Source: Anthoceros angustus
Taxonomy: Eukaryota > Streptophyta > Anthocerotopsida > Anthocerotales > Anthocerotaceae
Length of the DNA: 64,000 bases
Direction of reading: 5' to 3'
Assembly: GCA_010909165.1 (NCBI GenBank)
Contig: MU008171.1
Coordinates: 682,001 to 746,000, forward strand
Shown here: positions 1 through 12,100 of the stretch, piece by piece
How the letters are laid out: each line of letters begins with the position of its first letter
Position numbering within the stretch: position 1 is the first letter of the stretch
Program-made: the position numbers and the translations under genes
Notes under the pieces: model-generated
What the model was told of the DNA's origin: nothing
The model's input: the letters and a program-made list of their open reading frames with translations, nothing else
Database searches by the model: none

Positions 1-631
1 CACACCTACCTAGCAAATTCACTTCAAAATGGAGTGCACTTAATAGAACATCAACCATGCGTAATGGCTCTGAGGCCACGGACTTCGAGGCTTCCAGGGG
101 CCTGACAAAAGCTCAAGGAGAGAAGCTTCAGCATCTCTTTTCCGTGAGCGGAGCGGCCCTCCTCGGATTGGCGCAGCTTGGCGGCCTGTCCCTTTGGCGT
201 GCTCGGGCCGTCTAGATTGGTGTCCTTTCTGATTGATCTGGCTGCTGTTTCGGAGGAACTTCTGGAGTTGTTGTGGTCGGTGTCGCGGGGCCTAGTGTTT
301 GTGCAAAGCAGGGGTCTTGCGATCTGACTCTGTTTAGGAGGTATGATCTGTGGTTTTCACCTGAAAATGGATCTCAGATGCCCTTGTGGAGATACTTTGC
401 TCTGAGTCTGCACTGCCACCTGATCCAGCTGGATCTAAGGTGCCGCCTCAAAGTTGATTCTTGGAGTTGGTGGGTGGATCTCCTGACCATCTGTGCAGAT
501 TCACCTTCCCCCTGTGGCTCGATTTTGAATGACGTCTTGCTTACTTGTGACGGATGGTGAAGTGCCTTTCGGAGTAACCATGTCGTGGTGCCACATTTGC
601 AGAGGCTCCTTGCCTGGCCCTTTCCTTCATC
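1..631. other. Upstream region of the NRS/ER gene
   Basis: No protein family is recognisable here. The region lies directly upstream of the NRS/ER start codon and should contain its promoter and 5' leader. A GT-type donor near 143 and AG acceptors near 597 would allow a 5'-UTR intron, but the sequence alone does not prove one. The 95-codon reading frame in this stretch resembles nothing I know. Confidence 0.4.
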
Positions 632-1742
632 ATGGTGGCATCTGAGAACGGTCACGCCACTGAGTTGAAGTTTCTTATCTATGGTCGGACTGGTTGGATT
701 GGGGGGCTGTTAGGGAAGTTGTGTGACCAGCAGAAGATAGCCTACGAATATGGGAAGGGTAGGCTGGAGAACAGATCTCAGATCGAAGAGGACATCAAGA
801 GTGTGTCGCCGACACATGTGTTCAATGCAGCGGGCGTAACAGGTCGCCCAAACGTGGACTGGTGCGAGAGTCACAAGGTGGAGACCATCAGGGCTAATGT
901 GGTTGGGACGCTGACCCTCTCTGATGTATGCCGGGAAAATGGACTTCTTCTGATCAACTACGCAACAGGATGCATTTTTGAGTATGATGCTGCTCATTTG
1001 GAAGGCAGTGGCATTGGTTTTAAGGAAGAGGACAAGCCTAATTTCACTGGATCTTTTTATTCCAAGACCAAAGCAATGGTGAGCAAGAAAATGCTGTTTT
1101 GAGTGTGTTCTCACGTTTCTTTTCGTTTGAGCGCTGTGTGCAGTGCCAGCCTATGAATTCAGCGAACGTAGCTACATTGGCAGTATAATGTTTGTTCACG
1201 TCTTTCTGGATTCATTGATCGGTCTTGGTTGCGTTCTGACCTATTTGCGGGCACTGGTGTGATGCTCTAATCCGGTTTTGCACGTGCAGGTTGAGGAGTT
1301 ATTGAAAGAGTTTGACAATGTTTGCACATTGCGTGTGCGGATGCCCATTACTGGGGATCTGACCAATGCCCGTAACTTTGTGACAAAAATTTCCCGCTAT
1401 GAGAAGGTTGTGAACATTCCCAACTCAATGACCATCCTGGATGAGCTGCTGCCAATCTCCATCGAAATGGCCAAACGTAATCTGACTGGCATCTGGAACT
1501 TCACAAATCCTGGTGTCATCAGCCATAATGAAGTCTTGGAGCTGTACAGGGATTATATCGACTCCAGCTTCACTTGGAAGAATTTCAGCCTTGAAGAACA
1601 AGCCAAAGTCATTGTTGCTCCCCGTAGCAACAACGAGTTGGATGCGTCCAAGTTGAAGAAGGAATTTCCGGACCTGCTTTCTATTAAGGAGTCCTTGATC
1701 AAGTATGTGTTTGAGCCTAATAAGAAGACCCTGACTGCTTGA
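632..1742 (+). CDS. UER1: UDP-4-keto-6-deoxyglucose 3,5-epimerase/4-reductase (NRS/ER, UER1-type)
   Basis: This enzyme completes UDP-L-rhamnose synthesis: it epimerises and reduces UDP-4-keto-6-deoxy-D-glucose in the cytosol using NADPH, feeding pectin and flavonoid rhamnosylation. Two exons are seen, 632-1078 and 1290-1739 plus the stop, separated by a 211-bp GT-AG intron. They give 299 residues, the usual length of the stand-alone plant enzyme; RHM proteins carry the same domain fused behind a dehydratase. The Rossmann motif GRTGWIGG is at about residues 18-25, and the short-chain dehydrogenase YxxxK pair is Tyr143/Lys147 in FYSKTK. The signature NVDWCESHKVETIR and the C-terminus SIKESLIKYVFEP match the family closely. 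The start is the first ATG in frame and gives the family-typical MVA N-terminus. The next gene is more than 11 kb away. No oddities are seen in the coding part. Confidence 0.95.
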
Positions 1743-2111
1743 GTTTGAGCAGAAAAGTTCTATCAGGTTTGGGGTTGGAATAAGCAGGTTGGACAGACAA
1801 CGGTAAGGAGCACCGCTCTTGCAAATGGAGGTCTGGAAAACTCTTGGGGTGCCTAGTACTTCTACCCACTGAGGAAGTTGCACGAGGTATAGAATGGGAT
1901 AGGTGTCAGTTAATGGAATGACGCTTGGTTTTGCTCGCGGCTGGTCTTATTTGGCCACACCACACAGAGCGATGGTGCAGCATATTTATTAAGTTTTAAA
2001 AAGTTAGGTTGACATTTTTTTTGTATACAGATCCTCTGCAATGCAAGGTTTGTGAGGCCTTGTGCTACGTAGTGTGTGGTCGACTTGTTAGTGCCCTACG
2101 TGACTGTGCCT

Positions 2112-2281
2112 CCAGACTTAACTTCCAGTGCAGGGTTACTCCAGACCTGACTCCCAGCGCGGAATTATTCCAGATTTAACTCCCAGTGCGGGGTTACTCC
2201 ATATTAAACTCCCAGTGCGGGGTTACTCCAGATTAAACTCCTAGTGCGGGGTTACTCCATATTAAACTCCCAATGCTAGGG
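2112..2281. repeat. 29-bp tandem repeat, about 6 copies
   Basis: Six head-to-tail units of 29 bp start at 2112, 2141, 2170, 2199, 2228 and 2257. They share the core CTCCCAGTGCGGGGTTACTC with few mismatches. The array lies 370 bp after the NRS/ER stop codon, so it may be in or just beyond the 3' UTR. The last copy is truncated and degenerate. Confidence 0.9.
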
Positions 2282-4613
2282 AGTACATAGCCTGGAAAAG
2301 CCCTCTTTGATCATGCATTATGTGTACGTAAGTTTTTATTAACCTCTCAACGATGGCCCCATGGGAGCTATTTTTTGAATGGAAAATTGCAGCAAACTGT
2401 TTTAGGAGTTTTTTGGGCCCAAAAATATAAAATACAATTTTGCAAAAATGAGAGCAGGGTTCCACTAAGGATTCTGCTTCCAACGAGCTATCACGTACCC
2501 AAAACACCCCACATCTTGAGCTGTTGAGTCGATTGGCATGCAACCGATTATCCGAGGACACCCTCGCTTCTTTCATTGAATAGTGAGTTTGGCGATCAGA
2601 AACAAGCAGGAGCCAATTTTCAATGCAACCAACGTGCAGGTAAGTGCACACAACATGAAGCATCGGAGAGGAGACCAACAAACTTTCCATTGCAGCGATC
2701 GAAACGCTGAGGTCTAACACAAAACTATTAGGACACTACAACTATAGGCCGACACTGTGGGGGGGATCATCCATGTGCTGCCGCTCCATGTGCACAGCCA
2801 CCATCCCTTGGTTGACATCCGCGTGCCACATGGCCTCCCTACATTGGCTCGAACATCAAATCCGGGATCTTGACTACAGTGAGGTGGTCGTGCGTCATCC
2901 GGAGCGAAGTCATCGCAGAGTAACCCCCCACCTGTCCGGCAGAGAGTGGGGAAGGCGCCGGCTGGCCGGCGCCTGTTTCGGAAGTCCAGTTGATTATGTT
3001 TCAACGGCCCTATCCCAAATCTGGATACAGCTGCAGATAGTGGGGAGGGGCGCCGGTCGGCTGGCGCCCTTCTCCTCTAGCCGCCGCTGTATCCAGATTT
3101 GGGATGAACGTCGTCTGCAAATAAGCTTTGTTTACATGTGAGGAAGTTGCCATGTAAAGGTCGGCGCTGTCTGTGGATTTTCAGGGATACACGCATGCCG
3201 ATATTGAGGAGTCTCTTATATGCAAAGATTGGAGGGGCGGTGTCATCGTCCCTCATGGCATGGAGCAAAGCTGTCTACTGTGGCTATCCCCTCGTGGGGA
3301 CTTCCCGTTCGGTGGCGAGGTGGTTCCTTCCACATGGTGCGGGCATGGTGTTCTGGTGACCACACACGGTATGGCTGGGGGGTTCGGCTGTGAGGCGCCG
3401 GATGTGAACACTTTTTGGCCCTATTCGCCTACCTACAAGTCCATGCTGCAGCTAAAGTGTTTGTGGAATCGCATAAGTCAAAACCGCCACCTTCCACCGC
3501 CGACTGGTCTGCTGGATCATTGCGTGTGTGCACATTATTGTTGCACAGTGGTGGAAACCGACGATGGCCATTAAGGACAAGGGCTGCAATTCCCTGTCAA
3601 TGACGATGGCCATCGAGGATGATGGATGGGAGGTTGCTCTCCCCTCGTCGGCCATCAAGGACCTGGTATGGAGGCCGTCGTCCCTTGGCTCTTGCCGTCT
3701 CTGGGGCATGGCAGTCGTCGTGTGAGCAGGGACGGTTTATACCTCACAATGTGGGGACATATGCTTACCGTAATTAAACATTGGGATGGGAAAGTCCTTC
3801 ATCCTTGATCACTACTTGTACTTCCCATGCTGTCACGCAATAAAACTCGATGACCTGTCTTGTCTGCTTGGCGGAATGGATGGGTATGGTTTGGTGCCCG
3901 TCCATACCGTGACCGTGACAAGTCACCCTTGCGCGCCGCGTCATACGAGTCACGCGTCTTTGAAAGTGGAATAAATCATGTATGGTGATTGGTTTGCAGT
4001 GCTATAGTCTATTGTCTCCTCCCTCCACGGATGCACAAGGCAATCTTTGGTCGTGGAAGATGATTAATGGTAAAATGCGTAATGGGCGCATTGAGGCGGT
4101 GCGCCATGTGGGCAATATAATACATCATGAGTAACGTCTGTAACCAATGGGACATGAAACTTGCTCCCAAGTCTCAAGGTTGTGGTCAGAAAATTGTTGT
4201 GATTATGGGCAAGTAGCATGTGCACATACCGTCGCCAAGAGGAGTAAATGACAACCACTGGGCCTTTGCAAACAAAGCTTTTCAAAATAGCAGCCTTGAA
4301 TTCGGCGGTAGGACTCATGGCACACCTTTCACCCAGAGGAAGCCATTGCCTTGACATGGCACGAAGGTGGTGGACAACCTTCAGGATGGGGAGTATGGCG
4401 AGGTGAAGCTTGCTAGGGAGTCACGGAAGCGCTGCGAACACCACAGTCGGACGGCGTCGCCGACGACAGACCGTATCTGGGTGGGGAGGATGAGGGGGCC
4501 AAATGGCCTCGGGCTATCTCGCTCATCCACACCGGCGGTCTCCATTGTCAGCGGCGATGGAAGCGGCCTCCTCGTCGAAGACGGTCAGCGAGAGGTAAGA
4601 GGCGAGGGGCGAC
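2282..4613. other. Intergenic region without a recognisable gene
   Basis: Several reading frames of 60-150 codons overlap on both strands, but none shows a domain, splice-consistent extension or codon pattern like the neighbouring real genes. The stretch holds a foldback element (see 3012-3105) and several small palindromes, for example GGTATGG/CCATACC at about 3887-3906. It may be decayed mobile DNA, but no transposase or polymerase motif is visible. Confidence 0.5.
3012..3105. repeat. Imperfect foldback (inverted repeat) with 23-bp arms
   Basis: The left arm at 3012-3034 and the right arm at 3083-3105 are reverse complements over 23 bp with one mismatch (core CCCAAATCTGGATACAGC). The 48-bp interior can also pair around GGCGCC. 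The inner segment GTGGGGA-GGCGCCGG-GGCGCC also occurs as a near-copy at 2946-2973, so part of the element is directly duplicated about 94 bp apart. It could be a small non-autonomous element or a transcribed hairpin; no target-site duplication was established. Confidence 0.7.
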
Positions 4614-4766
4614 ATGGCAGCTGAACCCAGACTTGATTTTGACGACTTTGAGACGTGGAACCTCCCAGCCCCGACGGATGCGGAGTTGGAGCACGCGCGA
4701 GAATTGAAGGAAATAGATGAAGAGCTATTTACATTGGATGAGGTGGGTTTTCGCAGACTGCGTTAA
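4614..4766 (+). other. Short acidic reading frame, possible orphan exon
   Basis: An ATG at 4614 opens a 50-codon frame beginning MAAEPRLDFDDFETWNLP, rich in Asp/Glu and unlike the Arg/Gly-rich noise frames around it. After codon 43 (DE|) a GTGGGT donor could follow at 4743. No downstream exon could be joined. It may be the first exon of an unrecognised gene, a captured gene fragment inside the following repeat field, or chance. I do not recognise the protein. Confidence 0.2.
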
Positions 4767-5280
4767 CGGCAAGTGACGGCAAAGTGTGCACACGCGTTAA
4801 GTTTGCAGCGGATGAGTGGGCATGGTGGACAAACGGGTAACACATGTGCACGGCATGCCGGCGGCTTCAAGCTTGAGACAAGGGAGGCAACCTTTCGAGG
4901 GAGGCGGTGGCGATTGCTAGAAGGAAGTGGAAATCGTGAAAGGGGCTGGAAATCGTGAAAGGCGATAGTGGGGTCCACGAGTTCCTTCAAAGTAAGATAG
5001 GGAGTGTATGAAAAGATCCTAGAGGTTCAGCTATTGCAAGGAGAACAAGGAAAATGACCATTTTGCTTGACATTGAATTGAAGATGGATCCGATATGGTG
5101 GCCTTTACGAGACGGAAGGAAGGGGTGGAGGCAACGATGGTGCACGAGGTGGTGACATGGACGACGAGGCTATCAAGGAAGGGGCTTGGGAGGAAGGAGG
5201 CCGAGGGGCGAGGGACAACGGACTTTGAATGGGGAAAGGCGACGATGAACAAGGAGCGGGAAGTGGAGGCGAGGCGGTCT
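4767..5280. other. GA-rich intergenic stretch
   Basis: Purine-rich sequence leads into the repeat field. No gene is supported here; the frames are composed almost entirely of Arg, Gly and Glu codons from GA-rich DNA. Confidence 0.5.
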
Positions 5281-7050
5281 TGAGGAAGCATGCAGGAGGG
5301 AGGCGGCGGAGGGGAACCAGTGGCAGTGTGGATATTGTGGTGCCGCGACACCACGATCGCCTAGGGTTGGTGGAAGCGCATGCACAGGATTGGGGTCAAT
5401 GGAGGCAGCGAGGGGGTGTCGGTGGGCAAGCAAATAATGGAAAAGAGGTGGAGGGTGCCCGAGACCGCGGTGCCATGTATGGGGAGGGTGGAGGCCGTTG
5501 GGATCGATGGAGTGGCAGCCGATGGAGGCGGGAACAAGGTGTGTGGAGGCGAGTCGGGTGGTGGAGCACGGAGGCGAACCGTCACCGGAAGAAACACACT
5601 TGTGTGCACTATGGACAGCCAAAAATCGCGGGGGACTAGGAGGAGGCGGTGGCGGAGGCCGGACGATGTGGATCACCCAGCGAGCCATGGTGGGCGGGGG
5701 CAAAAGGCGTAACGAACATGAGGCGGATGTCGAGGGGAGAGAGAATGAAGGAGGACTAAGAGGGCAACATGCGGCTTGATATCGGCAAAGGCCAATGCAG
5801 ATGGAGGCCGTTGGGATCGAGATGGAGGCGGGAACAAGGTGTGTGGAGGCGGGAGTCGGGTGGTGGAGCAGAGCCGTCACCAGAAGAAACACACTTGTGT
5901 GCACTATGGACAGCCAAAAATCGCAGGGGACTAGGAGGCGGTGGCGGAGGAGGCGGAGAGTGGATCACCCAGGCGCCATGGTGGGCGGGGGCAAAAGGCG
6001 CGTGAACATGAGGCGGATGTCGAGGGGAGAGAGAATGAAGGAGGACTAAGAGGGCAACATGCAGTGCGGTTGATATCGGCAAAGGCCAATGCAGATGGAG
6101 GCCGAGGGGGCGTGGGGGGCTGCAGAGAACATGGGCCAGAGGAGGCGAGGAGAGGACGATGTGCCTAATTTCGTGCAGACACATACCTTGCAGCCTCGGA
6201 TCGAGAGCATGGACACATAGTGGAGCCCAGTTGAGGCAATGCCACATGATAAAGGGTGGAGGCCGAAGAGGAAACGGGAGGAGGAGTAGAGGAGGCGGCG
6301 GAGGGGAACCAGTGGCAGTGTGGATATTGTGGTGCCCGACACCACGATCGCCTAGGGTTGGTGGAAGCGCATGCACAGGATTGGGGTCAATGGAGGCGGG
6401 AACAAGGTGTGTGGAGGCGGTGGGCAGCAAGCAAATAATGGAAAAGAGGTGGAGGGTGCAGACCGCGGTGACCATGTATGGGGAGGTGGAGGCCGTTGGG
6501 ATCGAGATGGAGGCGAGGGGAGGAGGAACAAGGTGTGTGGAGGCGGGAGTGGTGGTGGAGCACGGAGGCGGGACCATCAGAAACACACTTGTGTGCACTA
6601 TGGACAGCCAAAAATCGCGGGGGACTAGGAGGCGGTGGCGGAGGCAGACGATGGTGGATCACCCCGGCCATGGTGGGCGGGGGCAAAAGGCGCGTAACGA
6701 ACATGAGGCGGATGTCGAGGAGAGAGAATGAAGGAGGACTAAGAGGGCAACATGCAGTGCTTGATATCGGCAAAGGCCAATGCAGATGGAGGCCGAGGGG
6801 GCGTGGGGGGCCGCAGAGAACATGGGCCAGCGGAGGCGAGTCTTGAAGGACGATGTGCCTAATTTCGTGCAGACACATACCTTGCAGCCTCGGATCGAGA
6901 GCATGGACACATAGTGGAGCCCAGTTGAGGCAATGCCACTGTGATAAAGGGTGGAGGCCGAAGAGGAAAGCAGGAGGAGTAGAGGAGGCACGGCGGTGGG
7001 CAAGTGACAAGGGCACGGCTGCACCGGAAGAAGGAGGACGGAAGAGGAAA
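5281..7050. repeat. Nested long tandem-repeat field
   Basis: Blocks recur at several spacings. A block around CCAGTGGCAGTGTGGATA occurs at 5317 and 6309 (about 992 bp apart). A block containing ACACACTTGTGTGCACTATG recurs at about 5594, 5889 and 6583 (295 and 694 bp apart). A block starting GTGCCTAATTTCGTGCAGAC occurs at 6161 and 6855 (694 bp apart) together with its following 90 bp. Copies carry small indels, so no single frame stays open across them and the many overlapping reading frames are artefacts. This pattern suggests unequal duplication of a roughly 300-700-bp unit inside purine-rich DNA. No terminal repeats or transposase were identified. Confidence 0.85.
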
Positions 7051-8940
7051 ATGTCCAGAAGAAGGCGAGAAGAAAGAGGAGGGACCGAGGGAAGGTAAGG
7101 CAAATGGGACTTCTTTGTGGAAACCCATTAACTGGATAACTCATGACGCCATGCTGGTTTGTATGTGCAATGTGTGCTGAGGCGAGGAGGAAGGAGGAAG
7201 TGGCAAAGCTTGCCTCGGCCAACGCAAGTGGGAGGAAGAAGAAAATTGCGAATCGAGCAGGAGGCGGAAGTTTCGTAGGTGCATACGATGGAGTAGGAAG
7301 TGCCTTACATGGAGGCGAGAAAAGCATAAGCCAGATACCAAATCTCCTCCGCACAATCTTGTAGGGGCATAACCTCACGTGATGCGTCACAATAAGGTGA
7401 TAGGTGGGGACAATATCTTCTTGGGCGCCATGGCAGGAAGCCGATGGCTATTGTTGACGTGGGAAGGACAAACCGCAAGCTGGCATGCTATAAAGTAGGG
7501 GTATAAAGGGCCGTCGCTATTTACACGTATAGTAAATACAAAGTATCGTACCATGAATATGTACAGACCAGTGTACGTATGTAATAGGCGTAATATACAA
7601 ACTTATTTTATATGAAATTGAATACGCCCATATAGCACTTAGAATAATACAGTACATTTATCACCGTAGACTACATGCATATAGTACAAGGATGTATTGA
7701 TACATGTATTTGTATATGGTCGTATTGAAGGGCGTATCGGTGGTAACTACCAAGTAAAACGTGGTATTTCAAAGGGCAAAAGTAAAAGGGCAATGGTGGA
7801 TGGGGAGGAGGTTCGGTACCAAGCCTCCAAAAGTGTTACAAGACCTCTCTTGTAACACTTTAGATGTTGCAATCATGTTGCAATTTTGAGAGAGGGCAAA
7901 ACCACCTCTCACTTCATCTTAACATAATTGCAACACCATTGCAACATGATTGCAACAATAGCCGTGGTATGGTTTCCAAGCCAAAGTGTAACAAGGGGCC
8001 CAAAAAGTGTTACATGACCCCAAAATTGCAACATGAGTGTTACATCCAGGGGTCCAAATCTTAACATAAAGTGTAACATAGGGTGCCCATTTCTAGTAGG
8101 GGATGTTGCGCTCCACCAAGCGCCATGGCTCCTACACCTCTGCCGCTTTCTTGGGTCCCATCCCCACACTCCTTCTGTTCCGCTGTTGAGACGTGAGGCT
8201 CCACAATCTCTCGCTCCTCGGCCGCGGCGTCAGTTGCTTCCCTCGCCAAGTCGAACCGCGCGGAAGGGTGCCTGAGCGATCGAAAAGACAACGCCAGAGA
8301 GCCGGGTGTCTGAGCGCGAGAGAGTGCGAAAATCGCTGCAAAGTTGTTTGGAAGAATGACCTCCGCCTCGCTTCTCTCCGTCGTGAGTAACGTTGCCCTG
8401 GCCGCCCACTGCCTCCCTCAAACCTTGCTGCAACTTGCTTTGGCGAACATCCACTCCTTCCACCCGCAAGTTGTAGTCTCCTTCATGCCAAGACCGGTGA
8501 ACGCCTTCACTTTGGCACCGCCTCCAAGGCTCGACTCACACCGTGAGCGGCTCAACATGTTTTTGAGGGCACGCTTTTGATTCCTTGAGATGCCTAATGT
8601 CTCCTCCTCATCGAGGAAGCCATGTCACTCCAACACCGAGCACCTCAAGACCCACTCCAGATACACCGCATGTGCACACATTTGCATTAAGCCGGCTCAA
8701 CTTCTTCATGACAAGACACGAAGGCGGCTCTTAGTCCGTAATTGCCGGGGCTGCATGGCTTACTCGCCTTACGCCCGCTTACCGCCTTACACCGCCGCAG
8801 TACCGAGCGTGAATACCGCCATAACGGCCACGGCAACCGTCCGTGCTGCATGCTCTACCACTCGATCCCAGTCACGTGCGCCTTGCCTAAACCACGCTCC
8901 GACTCCTGAGTTACTTTACTTGGCGTACTTATCCCATCCT
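7051..8940. other. Intergenic DNA with an AT-rich island
   Basis: From about 7520 to 7760 the sequence is AT-rich, with recurrent GTAC/TACGTAT-like words. From about 7826 to 8085 it contains a cluster of short recurring words (listed separately). From 8100 to 8940 it returns to mixed composition with unsupported frames. No gene is recognised. Confidence 0.4.
7826..8085. repeat. Cluster of TGTTGCAAT and AAGTGTTACA words
   Basis: Within about 260 bp the words TGTTGCAAT/ATTGCAACA and GTGTTACA/TGTAACAC occur about a dozen times in both orientations, often as close inverted pairs (for example AAGTGTTACAAG with CTTGTAACACTT near 7832-7860). The pairs could form small hairpins or a dispersed protein-binding array. 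Function is unknown. Confidence 0.6.
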
Positions 8941-9116
8941 ACTCCGGAGTGTGGTCCGGACTTACCCTGACATTTCTGTGCGCGAACCGGCCCGCCCCTC
9001 CGGTGTGCAGTCCGTGGCTCCTCCGGAGTGCACTCCGGAGTCCTTCAACCTACTCCGGAGGGTAGTCCGGAGTACTCCAAACCTATTCCTTCCTTTCCGC
9101 CTTATTTTCTACTCCG
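8941..9116. repeat. Cluster of ACTCCGGAGT palindromes
   Basis: The 10-bp palindrome ACTCCGGAGT or its core TCCGGA occurs repeatedly, at 8941, 8955, 9022, 9032, 9052, 9066 and about 9108, in otherwise non-repetitive pyrimidine-rich sequence. Spacing is irregular, so this is not a simple tandem array. Confidence 0.7.
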
Positions 9117-12100
9117 GACCTACAAAAAAAAAAACAAAACCCAACTCATTTCCTAAATCCGAGGAGAGTCTGTAGCCCACAACCACCCAAGGGAGGTTGT
9201 ATGTGGAAGGCCTCCTATAAGAGGAGGAGGATTTCACAAAGTAAAGTATAATGTCTTGCGCTTCCATACTCGTGAGTCCTTTGCTCTTGTAAAGGAATTT
9301 CGTCGGTGAGCCAGTACGTAGAGAGGAAGTCGCGGTGGTCGAGTGCTTGGTGGGGGCTTGCTCGCAAGTGCCTAAACGAGTTGCTCCCCTTGTGAATGGT
9401 TGCCGTGAAATTGCTTTGCTTTGGGTGTGTGGCAATGCCCAGGGAACTCTCGGCTTGAGGGTAGACTACAGAGAAAGACTCCCTGGAGGTTCTTGCTGTC
9501 TGGTGTCAAACTCATAGCAACCGGCCCAAGGAAGAACTCGCTGGTGGAGGCCGACCCCAGGCAGTTGTGCCGTAAGGGCGAGCCGAGACCAGTAAGCCTG
9601 AACTGAGGTTAGAATAGGAGGAAGAGGAGGAGACGAGTAGAGGAATAGAGTGTAGGCATTAGTGGAAGGCCACAGGCAGAGCCTAAGGGACGAATCCCAA
9701 ATCTGCAAGTAAAAGGGCACTCCCTGAGTGGGGAAGAGTGGTCTTAGAAGTAGGGACGAAATTGCGGTGCGGATCAGGGGGTCCCTGGGCGCCCATGATA
9801 GGCTCCTCGCTGTTGAGGCCGGACCTACAATTGTGGTGTCGTTGTAGGTCGGGGATTGGTGATTTTTCCGAGCAGTGCAAGCGGTGCAACTGCTGTAAGA
9901 GGGAGAGTAGAGGGCGCCTTGCTTGTTTAGGAGGCTGAGGTATTGTGTCATTGCAGGTAGCGATCGTTTCCTACAAGACTCCGAGCTTTCACACAGGTCT
10001 CATGGGACGAAACCCAACGTACGAAGCGACAGTGGGATAAGTGTGGCCGCTAGAGGGGGAAGCCTCGGAAGCCCCGGGGTTTTCCCTCCCACAGTGGTTG
10101 GGGAGAAGTTCGTTAATTCCGATAAACCGGACAGAAACCCCCGAAGTAGTTAGAATTAACAGGCTGAGAGTGAGGCACAATACATTCCCTTGGGATCGAA
10201 CCACATACTACACGATATGGGACATAGTGTGCGCTGGCTCGTCCGCCAGCAAAAGTACATCTACAATAGTCTTTGGCGCAAGATTACCAGTTGAAAAAAT
10301 AAAATAAAAGTAAAGGGAGATCCGGTAAGACGTTTCACCTCGAGCCACAGCAGTAGCCAGAACAAAGAGCTTAGAAAAGCCACTAGATGGATCTTCATTA
10401 TCATTATCAAGTAACAAATCTCGCGCTGTAGACCTCGTACGAAGGAGGCCGGCGCGCTCAGATACGGGGATGATTACAAATTTTTCAAACCACTAAAAGG
10501 ATGGCACCCCACCCCGGTACTGATATGCCTGCATGCTGCTTAACAGTGAAGTTCTTATCTTAGCTGGTGTATGTACACCCCCGTCTTGGGAGAAAGTAGT
10601 CCTTGAGGTGCTCAAACACTATGCCCGACAGCGCGGTAGAGGATATACATGGAGTTGTATGCACAACAACCCAATTAAGGGAGAAATGGTCCTCAGGGGC
10701 ATGTAATCGAATATGTCATGGGGAGTCGAATCCCTGGGGGTTGCATGGAGGGTCTAAAGCGCTAGCAATAGTCTCCTCAAAAGCAGGGGCCATGGGAAGC
10801 GGGCGAAGGGCCCAAGCTGTGCGGACATATTCACCCGCTTGGCCCAACGCCCTACAATGCCGGAGGTTTGCCGCACCACCTTGGATCTGGTCCGCCTTTT
10901 GTGTAGATTTTGGCCGAGCCTTGGAAGCACGTAGCGCCTCTTCTTGAAGGGATAGTAGGGCACTTGCCCGAAAGCATTAGAGACTTTTTGCAACCTTCTA
11001 TTGACTAGTCGTGACACCCCTATTATGCCGCAAGCACCAACGAGGGAGATGCAAAATTAGGCACCATGCCGCCTCATCCTAAAGGTCCCGTGCAAGACAG
11101 TCCAAGGGAAAACGGAACGCAAGATGGGCCTCATCATAAGGATGCCTGGGAAACCGATGAAATATATAGGGAAGGAACGCGAGTCTCAAACATCATATGA
11201 CGATAAAGGAACACCTAGAAGAATTGCTTTGCGATCAGGTGCCTCTGAAGCAAAGTTGGTGAAGAACGCAAGACATACTTGGAAAAACTTAGCGAACTTG
11301 CAAAAATTTGTTCTCTTGGATTTTTTCTTCGTCGAAGAAATTAGAATCCTATGCACTCTTACAAAAGGCCTTTTCTCTCGTGATAATATTTAAAATCCTC
11401 TACATTCTTACAAAAGGCGTCACCTTGGATTCAATGTCGAACGTCATAACCACTACTCTATGGACCTTAACTCCTTCCACATTTTCATACAAAACATCAT
11501 TTTATTCTCAACTATAGCATAGCATACTAATATATTCTCATAACCCTTGGTTATATTTATTCTCATATTCAAAATCTATCACAACTTTTATCATCCTACA
11601 TGTGCGTCTATCTAAAAAATACTCCACACAGTATTTTTTATACATATATGTTTTTCACTTACGTAAGGCAACATATTACCTTGAGTTCCATTCCCCACGT
11701 TCTTGCTGTGTGATTTGCCAAGTGTCATCTGTTTTGTAACATCCAATCAATTATTCTTTGTATACAAGCATGCTTACTTCGTTATCTTTCCTTTCACATG
11801 TTTCATGTCTCAGGCATCTTGGTGGTCAATTGGCTCACATCCAATCTGCAGAATTTGGTTATTGCATGTTATTTTTTACAACTGCTCACTATTATGCACC
11901 TGATTAGCTTCTACCATCGATGGTAGCTTCCATTATTTCTCATCTCGATGTTAAGAAGTCTTAGAACATACTTTGCGCCCAAAGATTACACCTTCAATAT
12001 TATGTGCAGATTTTAAAAGCCTTCATATAATAGGGCAATGTATAATAGTGACAAAATGTGTGAACATGATACAAGAGTACTTTAAATTGCAAATCCTATC

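Noticed and set aside
5173..7390. Several 190-280-codon frames on both strands
   Set aside because: They run through duplicated purine-rich DNA, differ between repeat copies, and contain no family motif.
10190..10240. tRNA-like T-arm (GGGATCGAACC)
   Set aside because: No acceptor, D-arm or anticodon stem could be fitted around it. Similar strings at 29861 and 45650 failed the same check.
9117..10450. LTR retrotransposon leader with a tRNA primer-binding site
   Set aside because: Only suggestive short signals; no second long terminal repeat and no gag or pol motif in the surrounding 3 kb.
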